DNA of 64,000 bases from the NCBI RefSeq assembly GCF_901933205.1, contig NC_044584.1, positions 13,805,001 to 13,869,000 on the forward strand, given 5' to 3'. Positions 46,060 to 62,179 of the stretch are shown here, in pieces (the stretch's first letter is position 1; each line of letters begins with the position of its first letter). A program made the translations under genes and the position numbers. The notes beneath the pieces are model-generated. The model ran no database searches. It was not told where the DNA came from and saw only the letters and a list, made by a program, of their open reading frames with translations. Origin of the DNA: Camarhynchus parvulus (Eukaryota; Chordata; Aves; Passeriformes; Thraupidae).

Positions 46060-49000
46060 TCAAACCACCACTAGAGATAGTCTCTAGATTGGGCCTAAAA
46101 TCTGATTTTTACACACATCAATCCACACACTATGAATCCAACTGCTTGTAGTATTTGGGGTCTACTTGTGTCTTCCAGATCTGACTCCTCACAGATCTCA
46201 ACGTATCTGATTATCCTTTCTTAAGCAAGGGTTTTGTCCTTCCTGTCTACCTGTTAAGAAGAAACTTACCTATATTCCCTCTGATAAAACTGCTTGCAAG
46301 CTGAGCCTTGCTAGATATGCAATAATGAGGTGAGAAACGTGGCATATCCTTGCAATTCTTGCACACTTGCTAACAGCATGGTGAGACAGTGAGTCAGTAG
46401 ATACCACTGGATGGTTTCAGGCACAGCAACCTCCATTGGCATATTACCTATATATTCCTATGCAAATCCTAATAGCACATCACTTAACCATAGTCTGTCA
46501 AGCAAAACAACCTCTTAGATCTTTTATTTTTCCACTGGATGAACCTTACATCAAAATTAGCACCGTCAGTGGTACAATTATGCATACACACATTAGACAA
46601 TCAAATGAAACCCCTTGGGTAGTCTGTAGTGACAGGCTGCGATGACTGTCCTACTTCTTAGATTGGCATATCCTATAACCTAACGCTTCTTCAATCTTAA
46701 ACTTCTCCCTCTGGGTCCACTAAATTACTGACTGCTGCTCCCTGTATGGCAGGATTTGGTAGAGAAAGTGCAAGGAGAACTGGTTTTAATGGAAAAGAGC
46801 AAATACATAAACACTGAGCCAGGACCTCCAAAGACATCTAAAGAGACACCCAGAGAAGCAGGACCTGACTCCAGCTGCCCACTATCTCCTGTATCTTCCT
46901 GATGGTAAAGAGGCTCTGCCCACCCAAAACAAAAGCATTTAACAAATCACAAATGCAGTACTTCAGGAAAAAACTGTGTAACTGTGTCACTCAGTGATCC
47001 AGGGAAGAGCAAATTTAAAAGATACTTGTTTTTCTTCCCAGAGCGACACTACTGTCTTTGTAAACTCAAAGGAGAATCACAGACTAAGACAATATTCAAA
47101 CCAGAGACTAAGATCATGTTTCAGCTGCCTTTTTGGTATACTCTAAATATCAATTGTTTTTTGGCTTTGGAAAAAGTTAAATAACTAAAAGAAGCAGCAC
47201 CACCAGATTCCTAACAGTCTGAAAACCTCATGCTTCAAACAACAGAAGTATTGTTACTGATTGCCATGATGTTATAGTTGCATGACTTGGCAGGAAATAC
47301 ATGCAATTTCCAGGAAACAAACTGAGGTGCTGTGAGAGAAATATTGTGGATTGAATTTGTTCTCCTCAGCTGAAAAGAGAAAAATCAGTCAAAATATATA
47401 CAGACCTCTGACACACAGCAGGTCACTTGCAAGTCAAGAAATTACTTGTGAAATAATTAAAAGAAAAGCCACAGAAGTTACAAGAAAATCCTGAAGTTGC
47501 TCTGTAGTTACAAATCTGGAAGTTAAGGATGAGATTTCAGACAGACATACAGATGTCTTTTCTAGCACAGGAAATTGGGGCAATTCCAAGTTTTTATTTA
47601 GCAAATTTCACAATTATTGCAATGGTCCAAGAACTTGTGGGAAACATCATCCTCTTGTGCTGTCTGTAGTTTTGCCATTCGCTTTACTGATATAGGATTT
47701 GTTTTATGGTTTTGAAAAGCAGTTTTGCAGTCCAGGGGCCTATATTGTGAACTCCTTAATACCCTCTGACCTGACTACATCTGCACTGTTACCTCTAGCT
47801 GCAAGGCTGACCTGATCCAGGGGTTCTCCAATCCAATGGGGTAAATTCCTTCTTAAAAGTAAAGAGCAGGAATCTTAATTTGCATTAGCAGCACTAATGC
47901 ACACAAGATATTACAGTGAACAATATTACAATATATTTAGTGATACTGCAGGATATCAGAAGTATGAGTTCTTTTCCAATTGTAAATATCCCCACAGAAG
48001 TGCAACAAGAAAAAAAACTACTGGGTTTTTCTTTCATTTAACATTTTTGACAAGCTGTCTTTTAGGATTTCAATCTATAGCCCATGGGCTTTTCTTTGAA
48101 ACCAAGAAATTTGTCACGTTTAACATCAGGCTAAATGAACAACAAAAAGTAACAACAGACAGTCTTATCCAGAAAGCCAGGAACAAATTCTTGTATCTGT
48201 TGATGCATTTTACTCAGTCTTCTATTATAGAAGAGTTAGGTTCCAGAAAAAGAAACATTAAGATTCATTGTATCTAAACACATCTCAGACTCTTATGTGC
48301 TTCCTCTATTCTTTAAAACTCAGTGCAGTCTTATCTAGCTGGTTCCCTCCACAGGGATATCCCTCCCTCAGCTTCCATCCATAGTAGAAATTTGCATTCC
48401 TGCTGAATGCCTATATTTATTTTTGGACATATGCAATCATTCTAAGGAGTGATAAAACCCCTGGGTGCCCAGACTGATCTGATAAACACCACTGAGTGTA
48501 CAACTGCAGGCAAAGTCTAAGCATGTTTGCTTATTTCTCACAGGTTCTGTCCACTGAAACATGGCTTGAAATGAAAGGGTAAGCAAAATACTTAATAAGG
48601 GGGAAGGAGAGGAAGGGAGATGAAAACAACTTTCTTTAACCTTTCTCTCTGTCACACTCCAGACTGTTCCTGTTCAATCTTGCCTTGAGGTATTCCTTGC
48701 AGATGTTACATGGGAGAACATCATACAGGCTATAAACACTTGTTCACACACATCCAGCTCTGATGGAAGAGCAGGATTATTTCCCAGGCTGCTTCACTCT
48801 GTGATAGGATCATTCAGTATCTCTTGCTCCTCTAGACCTCCCAACAAGGCTTCACCTGAGTATTCTGCTTAATTTAATCTTAAATGTGTGAAATTCATCT
48901 ATCTGCATTGCTGTAAAAGATCAGGCAAAGGTATTGGAAAGTCTTTGGAAACAAGAAATAGAAACAACCACTCCCCTTCAGCACATCTCTGCCTGGAGTT

Positions 49001-52000
49001 TACAGTGTGGGATAAATTGGGTTGTATAAGATCCATGAAGTGGCAGTCAGAGGAACTGTATTCTGCCTGTCCTTATCAGAGAATGATTATTGGTTGGTAT
49101 TTCTCCCTCAGATTCAAACCTGGGTTTTATTAGCTACCAAATCAACCTCTGCAGCTCAGTGGGAAAGTCACCCTGAATTACCTTCCAGAACATTTTCTGG
49201 ATTTCAAATTCTCCACGACATGATAACAAATAGAGCTATTTTGGGAAAAAGACAAGATGCTTTGTACTTGGCACTGTTGCATGAGGCTATCATTAATGCT
49301 AGACAAATCTGAAAAGGCAATTGAGTTTAGTCTAGCAAGGCAGAGGGTTACATTCCTGATTACAAAGTAGGAAATTAAAAGTTATCAAAACCAAAACAGC
49401 AAGTAAGACACAGAACATATTTGAAACAGTTCAATTCTCCCAGCTGTCTCAAGACTTCTCTGAGTAATGTCCCTGGAGCAGATATGGGAGAAGATGGGAA
49501 TTGGTACAACAACATTACAAATTCTGACTTTTAGAAATAACTTGCCATTACTGTGAAAACAGGAACTGAAGTTTGAGGTGGCTGAGGTGGCTCAGAGCTG
49601 AAGATACCACTCTCTTCACTTCATCTATTTTCTTCCCTCATTTTTGGTCCCATCTTGAACGACATTAACATTTTCTCTGCCTGGGTGATCTCCTGACTGT
49701 ATAGTGTGTTTTTGCACATTCTTTTAGCTTAAGCAATCTTCAAGAGGGATAATATTCTTCCAGGCTCATACAGCACTTGAAGTCACATCTCTATACCTTC
49801 TCTTTAAACTGAACACACTTTAATAAATCATTTTATCTTCAGAGGTCACTAACCAACATTAATCACACAGATTATATACTTGGTGTGAATGTGTGTTCCC
49901 TCCCTAACATTCAAGGGAAGGAGCTTTCAAATAAGGTGTGTTCCACTTTCCCCTAACACAAAATGGCTGAGGCTGGCAGGGAGATCTGGTTTATCTGCTC
50001 CAAACCCCCTGCTCCAGCAGGGCCATCTCTTCTCTGGAAGGAAAGGAGAAACATCTCCATCTTTGGAATTTTCAGGACTCTGCTGTGGCTGATCTGGTCT
50101 AACGACAGCAATATTCCTACTTCACATTAGAGGCTGGGCCGGAAATACTTTCCATCCATGTCTCTAATCCCATAAATATGAGTGTGCTTCATTCAGTGAG
50201 AGATTTTTATTTTTCTCCTGATCAAAAAGTCCCCCCATCCAGCAAGTCAAAGCTCACTGCTGTCAAGGGACTTATGCCATTGGTTTCACTCCCACCTTGC
50301 AGTTTTACATCCACTACTGGCACTGCCACAAGCTGAATGTTTTGGGTGCTGTCACACTGGAACATTCACAGCTCTGTATTTTTAATGCTATCATGGCTTG
50401 GTTCATTAACTACTCCACTTGAACCTTGTCTTCCTTTCATGAAATATTTACAGCTCTTTGGTAATATTTTGTACATCTGTTTTTTCCCCCCATTCATCTA
50501 AAAGCCATTACTAATGTTTTCATAATAAAGGACTGTTTTACTGAACAAAGATAACAGTAGCTAAGTCAAGAACAACATGAACAAATTAAAATTAAAAAAG
50601 GAAGTAAAGCCATTTGGAATTCAACAATACACAGCCACAATATTTATTATTCCCTGCTAACACTAAATAATATTGAAGTGTATTGTTCTATTCTATTCTT
50701 CAAGGTCCATCTTATATTAAATGAATGGAAGTTAAGACAGCATATTCTAGTGACCTAAAGTAGCACTATCAACTTTTATTAGAATATGGAGATAGATCTG
50801 CTTTTTTAAATTAACACCTACACTAAAGCTTCAATTTGAAAGTGATAGAAATAAATTTTGATTTATCATTGAAAGCTACACAACAAGTTGCTTTTTCCTT
50901 ATTCACAGGTTAAGTCTGTACCTGGAAAAGTCCCTTCCCTCCTTGTGTTAGCACTCCCCATGATGCCTGGCACTTCCCTAATTCCAGCAGAATGTAGCCA
51001 TTACTGGAGCTTTGAACACTGAAGCACTCAGACCAACCCTGTGGCAGATTATCATCTGCCTTTGGTCTGGGATGGATTTGCATTCAAGGGGAGCCAACAG
51101 AGAGAATATTAACCAGAATCCAAGTGTTCCTTGGAATCACGAGTTCATGGAAGACAAACTTTACCTAAGTTTTCATAGTGCTTCCATTTGATGATGAAAA
51201 CTTGTTTTTGTATCCATACAGATGTAGAGTGCAGAAAAGCCATAAATCTTTGGTATGAGTCATATCACTTGGCAGAAGAGTAAATCTAAAGCTATTTATT
51301 AGTTTATTAACGAAGGAGAACATAAATCTGAAGTTTTAAAGTATATATATTTTTAATTTCCTTATCTAAGTATCTGCATGAACAGGTTCAATACAGCAGT
51401 TTTATACTGAATGAACCTGTCAAGAGACAGAAAGACTAATCAATAATTTGATCCAAGGATCTTACAACCATTAAAAAACCCTAAAAATCTAACCAGATTC
51501 TTGTGGATATATAGCAGTTTCCACCTTGGATAGTCCAAATGCACTGGATGCACACTAGTGGGTGGATTTTAAAGTTTTATTTGAGAAGCAGTTTCGCTAC
51601 CAGCTGTAATATGAGAAATGTCTGCTTCAACTCCATGCCAAGAGACAGAGAGCACCAGGAGTCATCATTTCCTCAGTGGAGGTGGAACAGGACTGATGGA
51701 AGAAACAGATGAAGAGTCAATGGGGGGAGAGTGTGTAAAGAAAGAGTGGATCACTGTCCTGATAAGGAAAAGAACATTCTTGCTTGCTCAATGAAAATGA
51801 TTACACTTAATGTATGCCACTAATCCTCCCACATGCCCTGAAGACCTAAGTGAGCCCATGCAGATTGTTCTCTGATGTTTTTGATGGCAACTAATTAATC
51901 TTCATGAGAGGGAGTGCTGACTTCAGGGGTTTTATCTCACTGCACTGCAATTTATTTTCATTGGCAACTGGTTGGCTTTTCCTTTACAACATGCAGCTTA

Positions 52001-55000
52001 TGAATGTCTCAGTTATTTTGTCAATGCAGTCACAAAGATTGATACATCTATGTCTAAAGCAGTACACTTTTTAAAATTGCAGTTCAGAGTCCCATTTAAG
52101 TACCAAGCCCACAGTGATTTATTTAAGGGTTTATTATATTCTCAATTACAAGTTCAGTTGCTTTTGGAGCTTTTTCTCTGGCCTCCACTCTCAGTTCCTA
52201 CTTGGATACCCTTGCACATCCTCCACTCACTATCCTCTGAAGGCTTTGGTATCCAAACCACTGCTGCCTTCTTTTTCTTGCTCAACAACAGCAACAGAGT
52301 CAGTAGCAAAGGAATAGGGCAGAGAAATGAGTCACCACTAAGTAGTTCATTAAACCACACATCATATGGAAGAAGTTACTGTATATTAAATATGTTGACT
52401 TGATTCCACTAATCAAATAATAAAATTCTACTTGAATGATAAAATTTGCAAGATAAGTAAAGAAATACAGCAATGGAAAAGTAATTTACTACATTGATGA
52501 AAGCAAACCCACCCATTCTTTTCTTAGCTCCTAGATTTAAGTATTGTGTTTAAACCAAATTCTTAATTTGAGTGTTTAAAAGTAAAAAGAACCATATGGA
52601 AGCAGTTTGGGAAATTTAGAAATCTTTTTTTTTTTTTGGTAGGAAAAGAAAGCATGGTGGGTGTGACAGAAATAATATATTCTAAGATGCTGTCACAGGA
52701 CCTGAACTGTGCATTTGCACAAACAACAATATCTGGGTAATTTTTGGGAGCAACTGTATTTATTTTAAACTACATTTAGTTCCATCACAGCCTCTTTCTA
52801 CTAGAGAATATAAAATTATTTATATTTTAATTTCCTGTTTAAGTCAGATAAAAATTTTAAATGTTTGGGTAGTTACCGTGGCACTTCTGGAGACATTTCC
52901 CATGGGGAGTATTATAAGCTTTCATATTTCTGCTTGTGCAGGAAAGTGAAGGCTGTCCAAACAGGAGATAATGCTAAAAAGACAAACTTCTATCACCAGG
53001 TTGGAAAGCAGGAAAGACTTGTCTGAAACCTCTGTAGTGGGGATGCCTGCCTGTGTTTCCATGTTTCCATGAAACCATCTCCCCCTAAAAAAACACCAAA
53101 ACCCAACAAACAGCCAAACAACAGTAAAAATCCAGTCCCCTTAGCCAAATTCTAGTTTGATTTTCAAGGCTGCTCTGCTATGGAGTTTAGTTACTGCTAA
53201 TACATCTTTATTTCCCTCCATTTCTTAGACCATACTGAACATTGATCATTGGTTTCATGTTAACTTACTGAGATCTGTTAATGATCTCAACTGGCCCAGT
53301 CTGAGCACTCTGAATAACCAGCCCAGGTTACAGCATTGCCATAAAACAGAAATATGGATTGAGATCCAGCACCAGCAGTGCAGTTGGAACATGAATGCAT
53401 TCAGGTTCTACAACAGGCTACCAATAATTTTTGAATAAGTCTTTGGCACTGATCCCCTCTCGAAAAATGATGATGAAATTTTAGAATTACTCAGGCCCTG
53501 GTGAAACACAACATCAAGAGTTTCTCAACACATCCCATACATCAGCATAATGAACTTAAACTATTCACTGGCTGGTCAACTTACAACAATAAACAGAAAC
53601 AGGAGTCCAAGTTCAAATCCTCAGTTACTTTGCTCTTATTTCCTTAAGCACACATGAACACAGACAGATTTTATCACAGCAATTCACGTGTTCTTAAAAG
53701 CAAAAGCTACTTACATTTTCAAATGTAGAGCTTGAAGAAATTTGTGTTATAGGAACTTTACTAACTAAAAATTCAGAACAGAAGAATTGTGAAATTCCCA
53801 AACTTACCTAGGCACATTGTCCAGATGTATTGTAAGGTAAAAGAATTAAAAACCCCTTAAATTACTTTTCTGCTCCAGTCCATTCTATGTTTACCTAACA
53901 TTCAGAAGATCTTCCTGCTGCTCTCCACAAGACATTCAAAAAGGCAAATGAGAGCATTCAGTACCTTGGGAAAGCATGCTGCTAGATTAGTCACCTTTAC
54001 TTGATTAATTTTCATAATTAACAAACATACATGTCTTATTTGTGATTTATGGAAATCTCATTTATAACATATATTTCTACACAGGCTTGCTTGCATTTGC
54101 ACACTTAGACACCTGTTGTATGATTTCTGCCATGTTATAAAGAGAACTCCCCCAACCAACACATCTTGCCAGTGTTTTTAACAATGCAAGATAAAACCCC
54201 AAAAGATATGAAAATTGCTGCCTTCATCAATGCTCGAGTATACTTCTATCCCTGTACTTGCTCATGTTTCCTGTAAATGCTAATAACATTGATTTCATGA
54301 CTCACTGGCACTGTGGCAGAAAGCTATCAAAATTAAAATTAACTTCCCACAGAAATGCTCTCTCTCTGTAAGAGGAGAAAAGAAAGCAACTGGGTTAAAA
54401 CCTGAGGAGAACTGCCACAGCTTCCCACCAACCATGGAAGGTCTCATAAGATTCAGCTACATTTACCCACCTCTAGTAGCATAAATACACTGTCAAGGCA
54501 TATGAAACAGACCAAATTCTTGTGTGGGATGATGTGATTATATGACTTCTTCCATTATCTGCCATTTTTCTCCTTTTACTCTACAATTGTTTGGATAAAG
54601 GTGCACTTTTTCAGAAAAACTTCACCTGACAGAAGGCTGCACTTATGGCTGAAATATCAGAATGAACAGTGGGAGTTACCCCATACCACTGTACTATTCA
54701 GTGCCTGGACTCTGTATCATTGCCTGACACACTGGAAAATAACCTCCTTTGCAGAAGGATTGATTTCTAATCATTAAACTCTGTTTACTCTGTTGAACTG
54801 TGCTTTATTCACAGATGTTTCTCAGTGGTATCATGTGACAATCATGCAGATGCATTTCTGTTATTTAGATTTCTGCCCCTCTTTTTTATCCTCTCAGCAG
54901 TACTGGCTTGGCTTCCTCTGTTCTGGAGTGCTGGCTGCAGAGGGAGCTGGGATAGGCTGTTTTTAACAAGCAGCACATTCTGTTTTAAACCCTTTTGCAC

Positions 55001-58000
55001 GGAATACGAATCCTTGAACCTTTTCCAGAAATCTGAAGTGTGTTGACTTCTACACTCAGAATAATAAACACAACTGTGCTTGTCTAACAAAAAAGAAGTG
55101 GAAGTGCTGTACTGTGACCCATTCAGGACAGAGCAGTCAAAATACATCCACCCTGCCCACACTCTCAGTATCACAACTGGGTTTCTCTGGGTGGGAGTGG
55201 TGGGGGTTTGATGGGGGTGTTGTTGTTTGATTCATACTTCTTTTTATTAAGTAGTTCCTTGGAGCAGCAGCCAAGATTTTAAATAGTTTCCATAACATAG
55301 CTGACTAATAATCAAGGTGCTCCTCAGTTTCTGCCATTGAATTGGGCAATTTCTTGAGCAAGGTATTACCCTATGCTATCAACAAACTGAGCATTCCACT
55401 TTGCATCAGCAGCAAACAGCCTGGGAAAATATTGCTTGACTAGCATTGCAATTCCTTAACTACAAAAAAAAAAAAAAGCCTTCAAACTCTAAGGCCTCTA
55501 GGGATGTTAAGTTTAGCTAAAAATCTAAGTGTTGAAATTCCATCCAACTGGAATGCATAGATGCATTTCAAATTAAGATGCTGTGACTAAGAATATGGTA
55601 ATTCCATAAGGAAAATCTATTAAAAAAAAATCAAAGCCCAAGTTAGGCAGTGTAAAGATGACTGTGATATCATAGAAAGCTGGTAATGCCAACTCAGAGG
55701 GAGTAATTACCCACTGCCCTACCTTATTCTGCTCTTTTATGTTGATGTTGAGGCAATACTGATGCTTGAGCCAACACACAAAGCTAATAAAGTTAAGTTC
55801 TAACATCAAGGCCATAGCTGGGCTCACTTGAAAAAAATTAAACTGTTAAATTGTTCAGGTCACAGCCCAGCTGGGGCAACAGGAGATCAGCCAAGGACAT
55901 GGATTGTGGCAGCTCCCTCTGAAGTCAGCATGAGGTCTTATTATAACCATTTTTATCAAAGCATCAGCCAGAGGAAAAAAACCAAATGTGGTCAGAGGAA
56001 AGAGGTGCATTCGAGGTACTGGCACTGCCTCCTTTTGTTTATGCCCAATTCTGCTGTGATAGGCAAGGAAGATTTGTCTTTTGTTGAACATGTTAGTCTA
56101 GTTTTTCAATTGTAATTCTGCTGTTCACAAGTGGGAAAGCAAAAATCTGGTTTTCAGCTTAAAACATTTTCCAGCCTTATTTGATATGAAACCCTAAGTT
56201 CTTTATAAAATACAAGGGGGTTCGTATCTATGCTAGTTTATTAACAACTAGAGAAGCTTTGGTTTTTTGTACTACAACAGGATAAGATATGGCAGGGACT
56301 GAACAACAATGACCTCCTCCATCATCATCAAAATGCAGTAGAGCTTTCAGACAAAACTGCTGTTTGCAGAATGAATTTTTAAATAGCAAGCAATTTTCTT
56401 CCAGAAAATCCCCCTTCCCAGTTTCATACAGGAAACCACAAGGATTTTAAGCAGGGCATTAACATGAGACTACACATTGCAGTTACTTTCCTCTTCAATG
56501 TGATGTACTGGGTTTCTCACTGCTTCCCTTAATATATGAACTGGAACAGAGAAGTCTGTCAAAACTTTTAATTCCTTAATTGGCATACCTGAGTTTATGA
56601 ATGAGATTTTCAAAAGGCAAACAACTGGCTCAGACAAGAGCAGAACAGAGTTATTTATATAATTTTGGGAAAGGGAAACATGTTTAACATTAATGCACGG
56701 CTGTAAGTTCATAAAACTATAAAATCAATACATGAGTGTAGCCTCATAGGACCATTCACTTCAATTTTTGGGCATTAAGAGCTCTGCTAAGAGCTGAGGG
56801 CAATGAGGGGAAGCTTCTTACAAATGACAAATCAGATTCTGATCTGCTTGTCAAATATTCAAGTACAGTTTTTAACAGACATAGGCAATTAATTTTCCTG
56901 CAGCTTCACTTCATTTGTAGTCAGAATTAAACCATTCCCTTCCTTGGGAAGGATGGCCTCTCTTTTCAGACACTGCTGCTCAAAGTGCTTGTGGCAAAGT
57001 TCTATCTCCTCATAGGTTCCTGTTTAATGCCTGTCACTGCCTCAAAGATTCAGCTCAAGTCCAATTTAGCTCTACTACCTTCATGTCTATACATTAACTG
57101 AACTTCCCCTTTAAAATCCTAAAAATAGTCAAGCCCTACAACTGCTGCTAAGGTTACATCAGGATTTTGCTTTCACTTGAAACAGTTTATCTTTGTGGGA
57201 AAAAGCCATAAAGCCCAACACACCATCAGGAATTAAATGGACAGAGAACTTTCATCTGCAAGAAAGAAAATGAAAATCCTCTTTTCCAGCTTTCAAGTAT
57301 GCCTGACAACATGGTAACTTTTCACATCATAAGGTTCCTGCTAGGTTCCCACAAAGGCTTTTTAATATTGCAAAATAATATAACAAACATTGTAGTTATA
57401 CCCCACCAGGTGAAATCCTTGCTGCAGCCCTCAGCACAACACACTTCAGAGTAGTTTGTGTTCTGCTGCTGGTGATGCAAGGCCAGGGAGATACAGCACA
57501 CACCAGTCATTATCCTGGACTCCCTTGGAAGGCTGCCTAACTTGCCCTTGCAGTTTAGTTTTGTTTTGATTCTCCCTGGGCCAAAACACATGGCTCTGAT
57601 TGTGTTTGTCAGTGTGGCATCCCCAGATCTGCCCTGGATCTAAACCAGGTGTGTGAGTGCGTTTGCCATTTGATGTGGTTGAGAATCAAAGCAAAGTTCT
57701 GAGATGGGGTTTCAAGCAATCCCCTTCCCAGGCTCGCCTCCTTTGCTGACTGTGGCAGAAGACTGCCCTGGAGGGGTCTGCAGAAGGACCTAATGCAGCC
57801 TGCAGCACCAAAACAAACCAGGCTGGCTAATACAGACTTGGGAAAACATTGCCATTAATATCTCCACCTCTGCTGCACTTTCAAAACTTTTTCCAAAACT
57901 TGCATAACCCAGGGGAAAAAAACAGAAAAGGTGCCTGTGATGCAATGCTAATATTTTAACAAGGAGTCTCCTAAAATTCCTCTACCACTTGATGATAGAA

Positions 58001-60561
58001 ACCACAGGTCACACAGAGAAGAATGGGAGGAACTAGATCAGATCACCTGCTTTTCTGTACTAGCCATGACTCCCCACTAGACCAGTAAGTAAAATCAGAG
58101 TAAGATAACTCACAATTATTAGCAGCAAAGGTGCTGCTTCTTCCAAAATGCTTCAGATACCACTCAACAATCATGGTTTTCAAGGCCATCAGTTGTCAAT
58201 CAGAGCCAGGAAGCACTCTGAAATATTCCTGCCATTGACAACATTTGCTCAGAATCACCAGCTACAGGACCATGGATGCCTTAATATATGTTATGTATTT
58301 CAAAAAATAACCTAGGCTACCATAAACTTAGAGGTTTCTGAATGCCCTTCCACCTCAGGGCTTCCAAAATTACACAGTAAGAGACTGAATTACAGCTAAT
58401 AATGTAAACCCCTTACAATGATAGGAGGGAAATACCAAGCTCATCTCAATCAGGAACACTGTCCATGCCCTTCACTGACAACAGCCAAAACATTATTCCC
58501 CTTTGAGAGTTATATAGCTCAAAGTTCTGGAGTCAGAATGTTCTTGATATAATTTGGAGCTTTGTTTCTTCAGCACTTTGGTCCAACTAACAAAAATAAT
58601 AGAAAACCCTTGTGAGTAGAGAAGCACTGTGAACAGATTTGCCTCATAACCACTAGCAATAAAAAACATTTTAGTGGGTGCCCAAATTTTCAGGTCATGA
58701 TCTGATTTTCTTGAGAAACATGAGATATGCCCATGCACAAGACAGTGTTGGTTATAATTGCTCACTTAATTTTCACCATGCCCAGTGTCAGGGATATCAG
58801 ACCTTGGCACTGGAGTAGTCACCATCTCATTTTCCCTCACAGAAAGGACTCCAAGGCAGCATTATCTGAAGAGAACTTTGAGTGGTGTGCTGTTGGTACA
58901 GCACATCCCCAGACACTGAGTATCAATACACTATAAATTACCCTCTCAGTTACAGCCTTTCATATAAATCATTCCTTCAAGGATCCTGCTGGTGTTCCCT
59001 CCTTCCCATGTCTAGAATCAGCAGTCAAAGAGGCCACGTGCACACCTGAACTCAGGACAGGGCTTTTCACATTCCCTGGGTGGCCCCAAAAGTGTCGCTG
59101 TGTATTAATTTAGACAGCACTAGATAAACGATTCTTAACTGGAAAAGAGCTCCAGCAGCTGATTTGGAAGGCAAAGCAGAATAAATACTATGTCAGTACA
59201 AATCCAGCCGTTGTGCCTTTTGCTTTCTGTCCTCCTGCCATTTCCAGCTTTGGCTGACAGTGTTTCCTTTGGGAATCTAGCAACAACATGCAATTCCCAG
59301 CAGCTCCAGCTGCAGTGGTGAACTTCCTCTAGGTTAGAGGTGCAGAGAACTAAATGTCGGTTTTCTTAAGCCAAATGAAAATCCAGAAAAATGTCTTTAG
59401 ATTTCATTAGTCTATCTTTAGAGGGAATATAGTGAAAATAAAAATCTATTCTATGGCTTTGTTTATTTGTCAAAACAAAGGTTCAGACTTGTGAGAAATA
59501 TTCTTTGTCAGTCAGGATCCAAAACTCAACAGCAAGAACAGAGTTATAAATGACAACAATTTGCTGAGACTCATAGCAAGTTTAAACCCCTTTCTTTTCA
59601 GAATTCTCACACAGGATAAATGATAAATGCTTGAATTTGTAATCTAATCCTCATTTCTACTCCTCCACTTCCCAGCATTTAGATATACAGACATATTCTA
59701 GCAGTTTTTGTCACAATAAGTGCTACTTTATTCCATGAATAATTTTATGGTATTACTCATCCTCAGTGGAAATCCACAATATCAAGCTGCTATTTCCTAA
59801 GCAAGAGCAGTATCCAGTTGCTGCTCCTTCCTGCCTGTCCATCTCATTTTAATGGCTAAACATGATATAAATAAAATTATTTGTTATGCATGGATAACTT
59901 CAAACTATTTTGTCATTAACTCAAAAAAGAGGAGTGAAACAGTCATCAGGTGAGTGCTGTCTTATGTGAGAAGATTTCTGGCCCAGATTTCAAGAGAATC
60001 ACCTCTAAAGCACTTTCTACAATGTAGAGGTAATGTTTATTTTCTTGAACCATTACAGACCCAAGATACAAGAGCAGTAAAACTGTGGAAAACCAAGGAG
60101 TAACAGTCTACACTAGGTGGCACTGCTACACATGCCTTAAGTTTCTTTGCTGTGGGTTCAAATTTTTGAACAAATCTCTGTATTAAGTTTGAGGGAGGTA
60201 TTTTAGGAGAGCTTTGGCAAAGAGCAAGGAAGCATTCTTTGTTCTCCTGCAATCACAGACAACTTTCACTATGTAATTATTATCTAGAAACCAACCAGTA
60301 GGAGTCTTAATGCTAATGCTGTTCCTGCCTGCAGGAATTCCACACCTGCTGTCCAAGCCAGTCCTTCAACAGCCACACACAATCAAAGCCACACTTTGCC
60401 TTTGCAACACAAACAGGAGCCCAGTCCTGTTCTCTTCCACTTAAAAATTCCCAACCAACCAACAACAACAACAAAGTACTGTTTCACTGCATGCACAAAG
60501 CTTGATAAAGAGTTGTTGGTGGTTATCACTGTAAAGCGTTTGATTTGCAGCCAGTAGGCAT

Positions 60562-60601
60562 TAAAATGCAACAATTCAAGACTAAAATGCAACAATTCAA
60601 G
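60562..60601. repeat. 21-bp tandem duplication
   Basis: taaaatgcaacaattcaag occurs at 60562-60580 and again at 60583-60601, identical, with a two-base spacer. Confidence 0.9.
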
Positions 60602-62084
60602 TGAACTACACTTCTCCTAATCAGTGATTAGAGATGGGCAGAGCTGTGAGGATTTTTCCCAAAGCAAGCAAGGCCAACTGAATTTTAGAAGTGTGAACAT
60701 ACCCTGCAGAAATACAAAGTTTCTGAAAGCAGAATCTGTTATGGCCAAATCCGTCTTTCATTCTAAGTTTCAGAATTTCAAAATCTACTGTCAAAGAAAG
60801 TACTAAGACAGAAGAATTATTGATCCCTATTGACTCATACACCTAGAGAATAGTAAATGTTGGTTTAATCCTATTCACATGCCTTTAGGGGGTTATATTC
60901 CCGTCTTGCTGAGCATCACAAAACACAAATGCATTTTTTCAGAAAAAGATCCTACAAGAAAGATTCCTATGACTTATGGGGGGGAAAAACCCAACCCAAA
61001 TCAACCATTTTGCAGAATTCTCATTCTTCTGTGATGAATATTAGCATTTCTTCCAAGTCTCCTCACAAGGCTTCTCTGATTACAAAGTTGTGCAATAGGG
61101 GAATCTTACTAAACAAATCAAAGGAGTTTTAAATTTCAAATAATAATAAAATAGGTGTTTTTACTTGAAGATATTTTTTCAGTATAATCAGATTCAGTAT
61201 AGCAGAATAATTTTTTTTCTTTTAGACTACTATCCTCAACATCATTTTCCCAGAAAAAAACAAACCCCTAGCCTGTGAATTTTAGTGAGAACTGCATGGT
61301 ACAGACTCATTCTTTGCTTGATTCAAAACAGGAAAAGAGAAAAAGTAGAACAAGAGCTATGATCTTGGCAACTGAAATGTCTCCTCTGTACTAAAAAACC
61401 CTAAAAGACAGAGTTTACAATCATCTCTTCTCCAAAAGAAGTGTTAGCAGACATTACTACACCAGACATTGATTTGTGGGGTTGCTGTTATCTTTAAACC
61501 AAGTTTTAATCAAATTTCATTATCAGAACAGGAAGCAACAAACTGAAAGCAAACATTCGTGCCCCAGTCAGCTTTTAAAATTCTTTTGCTTTGGTTTCAT
61601 TTCAAGTGCCTGACTTCTATTTATCTAAGAAAGGGGGAAAAAATCAGCATCTTCTGGAAAAACTGCAAAATGGAAATGTTGAAATGTATAAACCAGCTTA
61701 CTGGCAAGGTCCTCCTGACAGCAAGGCAAATGGTTCCAAGAGATTGAATCTTTCTTGAAAGGCCAGAAAGTATCAGGCAGTCCCAAATTATTGAACATAT
61801 TCTACCCTCTGACTTCAATTAAAACAGTACCAGCTACTACCTTTGTGAAGCTGAAAACTAGCACTGTATGAAAAGGTTTGAATATTCAAGCCTCTGATGC
61901 TGGAGTCCAAAAAGACAGAACTAAACTGACAGCATCCTGAAAGCATCCTGCTACAGCATCTTACTAAATGCCCAAGACTGGAGGGGCAGGGGTATCATGC
62001 TCCTTGCAGAGAGGACAATGGTCTCACACCACATGATTTGAGTGCCCTGCCTTCCATGCAGATGAAACAGGTGCCACTAAACTC

Positions 62085-62179
<95 letters not shown>

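Noticed and set aside
51972..52403. 143-codon open frame at 52 kb
   Set aside because: No recognisable motif and no supporting context; a frame this long is expected occasionally in 64 kb searched in six frames.
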